This document shows, in pieces, positions 42,972 through 50,150 of a stretch of 64,000 nucleotides of DNA. The DNA is from Streptomyces sp. 549 (GTDB taxonomy: Bacteria; Actinomycetota; Actinomycetes; Streptomycetales; Streptomycetaceae). A program made the translations under genes and the position numbers. Under the pieces are notes generated by a model that saw nothing but the letters and a program-made list of their open reading frames with translations, was not told the origin of the DNA and made no database searches. Every line of letters starts with the position of its first letter. The stretch's first letter is position 1. Location of the stretch: positions 1-64,000 of the forward strand of contig NZ_JASKMT010000024.1 of the NCBI RefSeq assembly GCF_030124175.1, in the 5' to 3' direction.

Positions 42972-43154
42972 GTGGACCACCACATGTGGGGAGTACGGGC
43001 CAGGACCGAGGACCTGCTGCGCGAGGCCGAGCAGGACCGCCGGGCTGCCCGGGCGCAGCGGGCGGAGCGGAGGCAGCGGGCAGGGGAGGACGAGCAGCCG
43101 CCCTCGGCGGAACCGCGCCGTCCGGCCCGCGGACCCTGGACGAAGGCCGCCTGA
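42972..43154 (+). CDS. Small highly charged hypothetical protein
   Basis: 60 residues from GTG 42972, chosen because GGGGAGGAA stands 4-12 bases before it (ATG 42957 is an in-frame alternative). After DHHMWGVRARTEDLLREAEQ comes an Arg/Ala/Gln-rich likely coiled coil and a Pro-rich end. It lies 3 bases before the LAL regulator and is probably co-transcribed. No family recognised. Confidence 0.6.
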   Translation: MDHHMWGVRARTEDLLREAEQDRRAARAQRAERRQRAGEDEQPPSAEPRRPARGPWTKAA

Positions 43155-43157
43155 GCT

Positions 43158-46100
43158 GTGCCGGAGGCGAAAACCGGTGCCGCCGGGCCCGGACCGCGTG
43201 CGATGCTCGGTGACGTGCCTCTACCCTCCGTGAGCCCCGTCTTCGTCGGCCGGTCAGCCGAGATCACCGCACTCGGCGAGGCGCTGCGCCGCGCCGGCAC
43301 CGGCGAGCCGCAGGCCGTCGTCGTCAGCGGGGAGGCGGGCGTCGGCAAGACCCGCCTGCTGGACGAGTTCCTGACCGCCGCCGGCGAGGCGGGCGCGGTG
43401 GCGGCCGTCGGCGGCTGTATCGAGATCGGTGCGGAGGGACTGCCGTTCGCACCGATCTCCACCATCCTGCGGGCCCTGCACCGGCGGCTCGGCGACAATC
43501 TCACCGCGGCGATCGCCGGGCAGGAGGGCGAGTTGGCCCGTCTGCTGCCCGAACTGGGCGAGGTGACGGCCGAGTTCCACGACGAGGACGGCCGGGCCCG
43601 GCTGTTCGAACTCACCGCCCGCCTGCTGGAGTCGCTGTCCCAGGACACCACGCTGGTCGTCGCCGTCGAGGACCTGCACTGGGCGGACCGCTCCACCCGG
43701 GAACTGTTCGCCTACCTGCTGCGCTCGGTGCACCGGGCCCGGCTCGTGCTGCTGGCGACCTACCGCTCCGACGACATCCACCGCCGCCACCCGCTGCGCC
43801 CGTTCCTCGCGGAGCTGGACCGGCTGCGCACCATCCGGCGCGTGGAACTGCCCCGGCTCAGCCGTGCCGAGGTCAGCGACCAGATCGCCGGCATCCAGGG
43901 CGGCGGTGTGCCGGCGCGTGTCCTGGTCGACGAGGTGTTCAGCCGCTCCGAGGGCAACCCGTTCTTCGTCGAGGAACTGACAGCCAACCCGTCCAACCCG
44001 TCCAACCCGTCCAACCCGTCCAACCCAGCCAACCCAGCCAACCCAGCCAACTCAGCCAACTCAGCCAACTCAGCGGGGGACCTGAGCGACTCGCTGCGGG
44101 ACCTGCTGCTGGTCCGGGTGGAGGCCCTTCCGGAGGACGCCCAGCACGTGGTGCGGCTCGCCGCCGAGGGCGGCTCGGCCGTCGAGTTCCCGCTGCTGGC
44201 CGCCGTCGCCGACATGGACGGCGACGCCCTGCTCACCGCGCTGCGCACGGCCGTCGGCGCGCACGTGCTCGCACCCACCGACGACGTCGGCACCGAGGGC
44301 GGCTACCGCTTCCGGCACGCCCTCGTCCGCGAGGCCGTCTCCGACGACCTGCTGCCGGGCGAGCGCAGCGGCATCAACCGCCGCTACGCGCAGGCGCTGG
44401 AGGCCGAGCCCGCGCTGGTGCGGGCCGACCAGCGGGCGGCCCGGCTGGCCAGTTACTGGCTGCTCGCCCACCACACCGCCAAGGCGCTGCCCGCCGCACT
44501 TGACGCGGCCGTCGAAGCGCGGCGCCGCTACGCCTACGCCGAGCAGCTCCGCCTCCTGGACCGGGCGCTGGAGCTGTGGGAGGACGCCACATCGGAGACC
44601 CGGCTGGGGCTGCGCCCCTTCGACCAGGCCGAGGTCTACCCGGCGTGCGGCTGCAAGCCGGGCGGGGACGGCGGCGGTGAGGCGCTGCGCTACCTCGACC
44701 TGCTCGCCGAGACGGTGCAGGCCGCGCTGCTGGCGGGGGAGCGCAAGCGGGCCCTGGTCAGCATCAAGCGGGCGCTGCGGCTGCTCGGCGGCGAGGACCC
44801 GCTGCGGGCCGCCTGGTTCTGGGTGCAGCGCTGCAAGCTGATGGAGGGCACCGGCACCGGCGACGGCTGGGCGGAACTGAGCCGGGCACAGGAACTGGTC
44901 CGCGGACTGCCGCCGTCACCCGTGCACGCCGAGGTGATGGCGCACGTCGCCGCCTGGGAGGCCAACCACGACCCGCGGCCCGACAACCTCTCCACCGCGC
45001 AGCGCGCCGTGGAGCTGGCCGGGTTGACCGGGGCGGGCAGCATCGAACTGCACGCCCGCATCACGTTGGGCGGGCGCATGGTCGACGCCGGGGACATCGA
45101 GGCCGGACTGGCCGAGATGGCCGCCGCCGCGCAACAGGTCGCCGACACCGGCCAGGTCTCCGTACTGGGCCGGGCACACGTCAACCTCTCCTCGGCGCTG
45201 GAGAGCGTCGGCCGGTACGCGGAGGCGCTGGCCGTGGCCGACGAGGGCCTGGCCGTGGCCGACCGGTACGGGCTGCGGGACGTCAAGGCGTGGCTGCACG
45301 GCAACCGGGCGCACACGCTGCTCGCGCTGGGCCGCTGGCCGGAGGCCGAGCAGGCGGTGCTCGCGACGCGGCAGCTGGCACGCGGCGTGAAGCCACTCGC
45401 CTCGGCGGCGTTGCGCAGCGGCCGGCTGGCGCTGCTGCGCGGGCACCCGGGCCAAGCGGCGCAGGAACTGGCCGAGGCGCGGCGGCAGTTCGGCACCCAT
45501 GACCCGCAGCCGCAGTACGTCATCCCGTTGACCTGTCTGGAGCTGGAGATCGAAGCGGCCCGAGGACGCACCGAGCAGACCCGGCACCTGCTCGCCCAGG
45601 CCGTGGAGGCCGGCTTCCCCATGGGGACCGCGCGCTACGCCTGGCCGCTGCTGCTCGCGGCGGTCGCGGCCGAGTCGGAGGTGCGCGGCCTGCCCGCCGC
45701 GGAGCCGGGCCGGGCGGAGGCGCTGGAACTGCTGCGCACCGCCGCCCGGCGGCTGCCGCGCCTGGTGCCGGTGTGGGCGGCCCACGGCCTGCTGTTCGAC
45801 GCCGAGCTGCACCGGGCGCACGGCGGCGCGGACGCCGACCGGTGGTCGGAGGCGGTGGACGCGTTGGAGCGGGCGGAACGCCCCTACGAGGTGGCGCAGG
45901 CCCGGCTGCGGCGGGCCGAGGCCCTGCTGCTCGGCGGCGGGCGGACCGGCCGGGAGCAGGCCGCGGACGATGTGCGGGCGGCCCACGCCGAGGGGGAACG
46001 GCTGGCGGCGGTGCCGCTGAGCGAGGCCGCGGCCCGGCTCGCGGCCCGCGCGGGCGTGCCGCTGACCGAGCGGCCCACCGAACGGACCGGACCGCCGCGC

Positions 46101-46382
46101 CGGGCAGATCCGGCTCAGGGCTTCGGGCTCACCCGGCGCGAACGCGAGGTGCTGTGCCTGCTCGCCGCCGGCCGCAGCAACCCGCAGATCGCCGGCCAGT
46201 TGTTCATCTCACCGAAGACGGTGAGTGTGCACGTGTCGCGGATCCTGGCGAAGCTGGGCGTTGCCGGACGCGGCGAGGCCGCCGCGCTCGCGCACCGCCT
46301 CAGACTTCTCCCTGCTCCGTCTCCGACTCCTCCACCCGAGGGCGGGGCGGCAGTACGGCCGGAGGCAGTCCCGGCACGATGA
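43158..46382 (+). CDS. LAL-type LuxR regulator (AAA ATPase + LuxR HTH)
   Basis: 1074 residues from GTG 43158 (ATG 43203 is an alternative). N-terminal FVGRSAEITALGEAL, Walker A GEAGVGKT near residue 60, Walker B-like VVAVEDLHWADRS near 175. A (NPS)4(NPA)3(NSA)3 tract at 277-306 separates the ATPase from a long TPR-like helical region. C-terminal LuxR HTH near 990-1055 (LTRREREVLCLLAAGRSNPQIA, FISPKTVSVHVSRILAKL). It probably activates transcription in response to a nucleotide or a ligand; targets unknown. Its last 83 bases overlap the convergent gene at 46300. Confidence 0.9.
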   Translation: MPEAKTGAAGPGPRAMLGDVPLPSVSPVFVGRSAEITALGEALRRAGTGEPQAVVVSGEAGVGKTRLLDEFLTAAGEAGAVAAVGGCIEIGAEGLPFAPISTILRALHRRLGDNLTAAIAGQEGELARLLPELGEVTAEFHDEDGRARLFELTARLLESLSQDTTLVVAVEDLHWADRSTRELFAYLLRSVHRARLVLLATYRSDDIHRRHPLRPFLAELDRLRTIRRVELPRLSRAEVSDQIAGIQGGGVPARVLVDEVFSRSEGNPFFVEELTANPSNPSNPSNPSNPANPANPANSANSANSAGDLSDSLRDLLLVRVEALPEDAQHVVRLAAEGGSAVEFPLLAAVADMDGDALLTALRTAVGAHVLAPTDDVGTEGGYRFRHALVREAVSDDLLPGERSGINRRYAQALEAEPALVRADQRAARLASYWLLAHHTAKALPAALDAAVEARRRYAYAEQLRLLDRALELWEDATSETRLGLRPFDQAEVYPACGCKPGGDGGGEALRYLDLLAETVQAALLAGERKRALVSIKRALRLLGGEDPLRAAWFWVQRCKLMEGTGTGDGWAELSRAQELVRGLPPSPVHAEVMAHVAAWEANHDPRPDNLSTAQRAVELAGLTGAGSIELHARITLGGRMVDAGDIEAGLAEMAAAAQQVADTGQVSVLGRAHVNLSSALESVGRYAEALAVADEGLAVADRYGLRDVKAWLHGNRAHTLLALGRWPEAEQAVLATRQLARGVKPLASAALRSGRLALLRGHPGQAAQELAEARRQFGTHDPQPQYVIPLTCLELEIEAARGRTEQTRHLLAQAVEAGFPMGTARYAWPLLLAAVAAESEVRGLPAAEPGRAEALELLRTAARRLPRLVPVWAAHGLLFDAELHRAHGGADADRWSEAVDALERAERPYEVAQARLRRAEALLLGGGRTGREQAADDVRAAHAEGERLAAVPLSEAAARLAARAGVPLTERPTERTGPPRRADPAQGFGLTRREREVLCLLAAGRSNPQIAGQLFISPKTVSVHVSRILAKLGVAGRGEAAALAHRLRLLPAPSPTPPPEGGAAVRPEAVPAR
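43986..44075 (+). repeat. 9-bp tandem repeat within the LAL gene
   Basis: Ten in-frame 9-base units: AACCCGTCC x4, AACCCAGCC x3, AACTCAGCC-type x3, coding Asn-Pro-Ser, Asn-Pro-Ala and Asn-Ser-Ala. The graded variants indicate recent stepwise duplication. Copy-number change would not break the frame. Confidence 0.9.
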
Positions 46383-46533
46383 CGACGTGCCCCGAGTCCA
46401 GGTCGACGGGGCCGCTGCCGGAGCCGTGGTCGTCCTCCTGGACGCGGGTGTGCTCCAGTCGCCGGCGTTCGTCCTCGGCGTGCTTGATCCCGGGCGCGAA
46501 GACTTCCTCCACGCCACCGAACATCTCCGGCAT
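46300..46533 (-). CDS. DUF6191-like small protein
   Basis: 77 residues from ATG 46533, with GAGGAGG just upstream. EVFAPGIKHAEDERRRLEHTR and VDLDSGHVVI match what I know of the short Streptomyces DUF6191 proteins. Its 3' end overlaps the LAL gene tail by 83 bases on the other strand. It is 39 bases downstream of the dehydrogenase gene on the same strand, so probably its operon partner. Function unknown. Confidence 0.75.
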   Translation of the reverse strand: MPEMFGGVEEVFAPGIKHAEDERRRLEHTRVQEDDHGSGSGPVDLDSGHVVIVPGLPPAVLPPRPRVEESETEQGEV

Positions 46534-46572
46534 GCCGGCCTCCTCACCCCGCCGCGCGGGCGGACTGGACGG

Positions 46573-47760
46573 TCACCGCACCTTCAGTCTCAGGATACGG
46601 TCGTCGCTGCCGCTCGGGTCGCCGCGGCCGTCGGTGTTGCTGGTGACCAGCCACAGGCCGCCCTCGCCGTCGGGCAGCACGGTGCGCAGCCGCCCGTACT
46701 CGCCCTCCAGGAACGCCTGCGGGTCGGCCACCGGCTGCTCGCCGTCCAGCGGCACGCGCCACAGCCGCTCGCCGCGCAGCCCGGCCATCCACAGCGAGCC
46801 CTCCGCCCAGGCCAGACCGCTCGGTGAGGCGTCGGCGGGACGCCACTGCTCGACGGGGTCGATGAAGCCGTCCCTGCCCGCCTTGCCCTCGACCTCGGGC
46901 CAGCCGTAGTTGCCGCCCGCCTCGATCAGGTTGAGCTCGTCCCAGGTGTTCTGGCCGAACTCCGACGCCCACAGCCGGTCGTCGGCGTCGAAGGCCAGGC
47001 CCTGCACGTTGCGGTGCCCGGAGGAGAAGACCACCGAGTCCGGCTCCGGATTGCCCTCCTCCGGCGGGGTGCCGTCGGGGTTCATCCGAAGGATCTTGCC
47101 CGCGGGGGAGTCGCCGTCCTGGGCGAGGCGGGTCTGGGCGGCGTCGCCGGTGCCGACGTAGAGCATCTTGTCGGGGCCGAACACGATCCGGCCGCCGTTG
47201 TGGATGTTGGCCTTCGGCAGGCCCTTGAAGACCACGTCCGGCTCGCCGAGCTGGCGGCCCTCCTCGCGGCGCTCGTTGTAGAGCATGCGCACGATGCGGT
47301 TGTCGGAGGCGCTGGTGAAGTACGCGTAGACGTGCCCGTCGCCGTTGGTGGCGATGCCCATCAGCCCGCCCTCGCCGCCGGGCTGGACGCCGCCGACCCG
47401 GCCCAGTTCCGTCTTCGAGCCGTCCTCGCCGGAGATGCGGTGGATCCGGCCGGTGTCGCGGGAGGAGACCAGCAGGTCGCCCTCCGGGAGCACCGCCAGG
47501 CCCCACGGCGAGTCGAGGTCCTCGGCGAGGGTGGTGGTGACCTCCACCGAGCCCTCGGCCGGGGCGGGCGAGGAGCGGCCGGCCGGTTCGTCCCCCGGCT
47601 GCTCGGACGCGGCCGGGGAGGAGGCCGAGGGGGTGTCCGGGGCCGGCGAGGAGTTGCCGTCGCCGTTCCCCGCGGCGGGCCCGCCGGAGCAGGCCGTCGT
47701 GAGCAGCAGGGCAGTCGCCAGGGCGGCTGCCAGCGCGGCCGGTCGGGCTGAGCGTCGCAC
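46573..47760 (-). CDS. PQQ-type glucose/sorbosone dehydrogenase-like lipoprotein
   Basis: 395 residues from GTG 47760 (GAGAGGACC upstream). Lipoprotein signal with TTACSGG (Cys near residue 24), then a Ser/Pro/Ala-rich linker of ~50 residues. The body is a GSDH six-bladed propeller: LDSPWGLAVLPEGDLLVSSRDTG, GGEGGLMGIA, HNGGRIVFGPDKMLYVGTGD, HRNVQGLAFD. It would oxidise aldose sugars outside the membrane if PQQ is available; many actinobacterial members have no proven activity. Confidence 0.85.
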   Translation of the reverse strand: MRRSARPAALAAALATALLLTTACSGGPAAGNGDGNSSPAPDTPSASSPAASEQPGDEPAGRSSPAPAEGSVEVTTTLAEDLDSPWGLAVLPEGDLLVSSRDTGRIHRISGEDGSKTELGRVGGVQPGGEGGLMGIATNGDGHVYAYFTSASDNRIVRMLYNERREEGRQLGEPDVVFKGLPKANIHNGGRIVFGPDKMLYVGTGDAAQTRLAQDGDSPAGKILRMNPDGTPPEEGNPEPDSVVFSSGHRNVQGLAFDADDRLWASEFGQNTWDELNLIEAGGNYGWPEVEGKAGRDGFIDPVEQWRPADASPSGLAWAEGSLWMAGLRGERLWRVPLDGEQPVADPQAFLEGEYGRLRTVLPDGEGGLWLVTSNTDGRGDPSGSDDRILRLKVR

Positions 47761-47916
47761 GTGTCTCGGTCCTCTCGTCGCCGGAAGCGCCCCCGGGGGC
47801 GGCCCTCGCCGCCGGGCGCGGGCGCCCACCTGGATCAACGTCCCGGGCGGGTGCACGGGTTCCCGTCCCACCCCGGCGCACACCTCGCGCCGGGCGCCCC
47901 TCGGGCCGCGCGGGGA

Positions 47917-48933
47917 TCAGTCCCAGGAACCGAGGGCCGGCGGGAGGCGGCGCAGCTCCGCCAGGTCCTCCTCGGTCAGGCGCAGCCCTGCGGCCCGGGC
48001 GTTCTCCTCCGCCCAGCGGGGCTTCTTGGTGCCCGGCACCGGCACCACGTGGCTGCCCTGCGCCAGCAGCCAGGCCAGCGCCACCTGGGCGGGTGTGGCG
48101 TCGCCGTGCCGCCGGGCCACCCGCCGCAGGCCGACCACCAGCGGCTGGTTCGCGGCCATCATCTCGGCCGTGAACCGGGGGTGCCGGGCGCGCACGTCGT
48201 CCGGCTCGAACCCGCTGCCGGGGGTCAGCGTGCCGCTGAGGAAACCGTTCCCCAGAGGCATCGCCGCGAGCAGTCCCACTCCGCGCGCCTCGCACCAGGG
48301 CAGCAGCGCGGTGAGCGCCTCCGGCGACCACACCGACAGCTCCGCCTGCACCGCGCTGACCGGGAAGACCTGCTGGAGCCGGCCGAGCTGCCGCAGCGTC
48401 TCACCGTGGAGCGGAGCCCGCTGTGCGCCCTGCGTCCTGGGAGCGCGGCGATGTACGCGGGCGCCGACCGCGCACAGTCCCAGCGCCCGCACCTTGCCGG
48501 CTGTGACCAGCTCGGCCATGGCGCCCCAGGTCTCCTCCAGCGGGACCTCCGGATCGGGCCGGTGCAGCTGGTACAGGTCGATCACGTCCGTCTGCAGCCG
48601 CCGCAGCGACGAGTCGCAGGCCCGCCGCACGTAGCCGGGACGGCCGTTCGCCACCAGGTGCTGGTCGCCCACCAGCAACCCCACCTTCGTGGAGAGGAAC
48701 ACCTCGTCGCGGCGCTCCTTCAGCACCCGGCCGACCAGCAGCTCGTTGGTGAAGGGCCCGTACATGTCTGCGGTGTCCAGCAGCGTCACGCCCTGGTCGA
48801 GTGCGCGGTGCAGGGTTCGCAAGGAGTCCTCGCCCACCTGCTGGGACGTCGTGTAGGCCCAGCTCATCGGCATGCAGCCGAGCCCGACCGCCCCCACCTC
48901 GAGCGCTGCCGCGCCGAGTGTCCTGCGCTCCAC
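47917..48933 (-). CDS. Aldo/keto reductase
   Basis: 338 residues from GTG 48933 (GAGGAGGGAG about 10 bases upstream). Barrel enzyme using NADPH: catalytic set Asp in LLDTADMYGPF, Tyr of MYG, Lys in STKVGL, His in LHRPDPEVPLEETW; C-terminal VPVPGTKKPRWAEEN binds cofactor. Compared with relatives, the usual G-x-SE segment after RALGL is changed to CAVGARVHRRAPRTQG..., an odd basic stretch that may alter activity or mark a local frame disturbance. Divergent from the hydroxyacid dehydrogenase gene. Confidence 0.82.
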   Translation of the reverse strand: MERRTLGAAALEVGAVGLGCMPMSWAYTTSQQVGEDSLRTLHRALDQGVTLLDTADMYGPFTNELLVGRVLKERRDEVFLSTKVGLLVGDQHLVANGRPGYVRRACDSSLRRLQTDVIDLYQLHRPDPEVPLEETWGAMAELVTAGKVRALGLCAVGARVHRRAPRTQGAQRAPLHGETLRQLGRLQQVFPVSAVQAELSVWSPEALTALLPWCEARGVGLLAAMPLGNGFLSGTLTPGSGFEPDDVRARHPRFTAEMMAANQPLVVGLRRVARRHGDATPAQVALAWLLAQGSHVVPVPGTKKPRWAEENARAAGLRLTEEDLAELRRLPPALGSWD

Positions 48934-49004
48934 CTGGACGTGCTCCCTCCTCACCCTGCCGGGGACGACCCCCAAACTAACCGGTCCCCGGCGGCCGTTT
49001 CGCC

Positions 49005-49010
49005 TAGCCT
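49005..49010 (+). promoter_or_regulatory. -10 element of a leaderless transcript (TAGCCT)
   Basis: TAGCCT, 7 bases, ATG 49018; no ribosome site. Confidence 0.45.
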
Positions 49011-49017
49011 GTGGCAC

Positions 49018-49959
49018 ATGACAACTCCGCACGTGTGGCTCCCGGTCCCGCTGGAGGACCTCGGCGACCTGCCGGCGGCCTTCACCTACCACCACTGGGA
49101 CGGGGAGGAGGGGTTCCCGGCCGACCCGGCCGACTGCGCCTTCTACGTGGTGCCCTACATGAAGCCCGCGGAGGTGGCGGTCCGGCCGCTGCCGGCGATG
49201 ACGTCCGTCCGCGTGGTGCAGACGCTGACCGCGGGCGTCGAGCACGTCGCCCCGGCCGTGCCGTCGCTGCCGTCCGGTGCGGTGCTCTGCAACGCCCGGG
49301 GTGTGCACGACGCGAGCACCGCCGAACTGGCGCTCACCCTGATCCTCGCCTCGCTGCGCAACGTCCCCGCCTTCGTCCACGACCAGGCCGCGCGGCGCTG
49401 GCGGCAGGCCGTCCACCCGGCGCTCGCCGACAAGTCGGTGCTGATAGTCGGCTACGGCGGCGTCGGTGCCGCCGTCGAGGACCGTCTCGTGCCGTTCGAG
49501 GTGGGCCGGGTCGACCGGGTAGCGCGCACCGCGCGGGACACCGCGCGCGGGCCGGTGCACGCGCTGTCCGAACTGCCCTCGCTGCTGCCCCTGGCCGACG
49601 TGGTGGTGCTCGCCGTGCCGCTCACGGACGACACCTCGGGGCTCGTCGGTGCGGACTTCCTGGCCCGTATGAAGGACGGCGCGTTGCTCGTCAACGTCGC
49701 CCGGGGCCGGGTGGTGGACGCCGCCGCGCTGCTCGCCGAGCTGGAGGCTGGCCGGCTGCGCGCCGCCCTGGACGTCACCGACCCCGAACCGCTGCCCGAG
49801 GACGACCCGTTGTGGAAGGCGCCGAACGTGCTCATCACCCCGCACGTGGGCGGCGCCAGCTCGGCGTTCCTGCCGCGGGCAGGGCGGCTGCTCGCGGCCC
49901 AGCTGGAGCGTTTCGCCGCCGGTGAGCCGGTGCACCACGTGGTCGCGGAGGCGCCGTGA
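49018..49959 (+). CDS. D-isomer-specific 2-hydroxyacid dehydrogenase
   Basis: 313 residues. NAD-binding LIVGYGGVGAAV near residue 142; catalytic Arg in NVARGRVVD near 220, Glu/Asp in LDVTDPEPLP near 250, His in ITPHVGG near 275. Reduces a 2-keto acid to the D-hydroxy acid or the reverse. Substrate cannot be read. Probably leaderless; divergent from the aldo/keto reductase with 84 bases between. Confidence 0.88.
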   Translation: MTTPHVWLPVPLEDLGDLPAAFTYHHWDGEEGFPADPADCAFYVVPYMKPAEVAVRPLPAMTSVRVVQTLTAGVEHVAPAVPSLPSGAVLCNARGVHDASTAELALTLILASLRNVPAFVHDQAARRWRQAVHPALADKSVLIVGYGGVGAAVEDRLVPFEVGRVDRVARTARDTARGPVHALSELPSLLPLADVVVLAVPLTDDTSGLVGADFLARMKDGALLVNVARGRVVDAAALLAELEAGRLRAALDVTDPEPLPEDDPLWKAPNVLITPHVGGASSAFLPRAGRLLAAQLERFAAGEPVHHVVAEAP

Positions 49960-50043
49960 CCACGCCCGCGCGCCGGTTCCGCACCTCCGGTGCAACGCTG
50001 TGCAGGCGTTCGACTGCGGTGAGTTGACACAAACCCGCAGGTC

Positions 50044-50058
50044 GTCACGCTGTGTAGA
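50044..50058. promoter_or_regulatory. BldD-like box 1
   Basis: GTCACGCTGTGTAGA fits the published BldD pattern nTnACnC(A/T)GnGTnAn with one mismatch (G for the last A). 93 bases before the cdgF-like start. Confidence 0.55.
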
Positions 50059-50064
50059 CGTACT

Positions 50065-50079
50065 ATGTCCCTGTGTGAC
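50065..50079. promoter_or_regulatory. BldD-like box 2
   Basis: ATGTCCCTGTGTGAC fits the same pattern with one mismatch (T for the A of the left half). Centres of the two boxes are 21 bp apart, two helical turns. TACTAT (50061-50066), a possible -10, lies between them, so binding would block transcription. Confidence 0.55.
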
Positions 50080-50150
50080 GGAACTGGTGTATCGTCCGGA
50101 CGGGGGAGATACCAGGACACCCAGGGGGGCGACGGGCGAATGCGTGGCCA

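Noticed and set aside
50024..50029. TTGACA as -35 of a cdgF promoter
   Set aside because: A perfect -35, but no -10-like hexamer occurs 16-19 bases downstream; TACTAT at 50061 is too far. Left unassigned.
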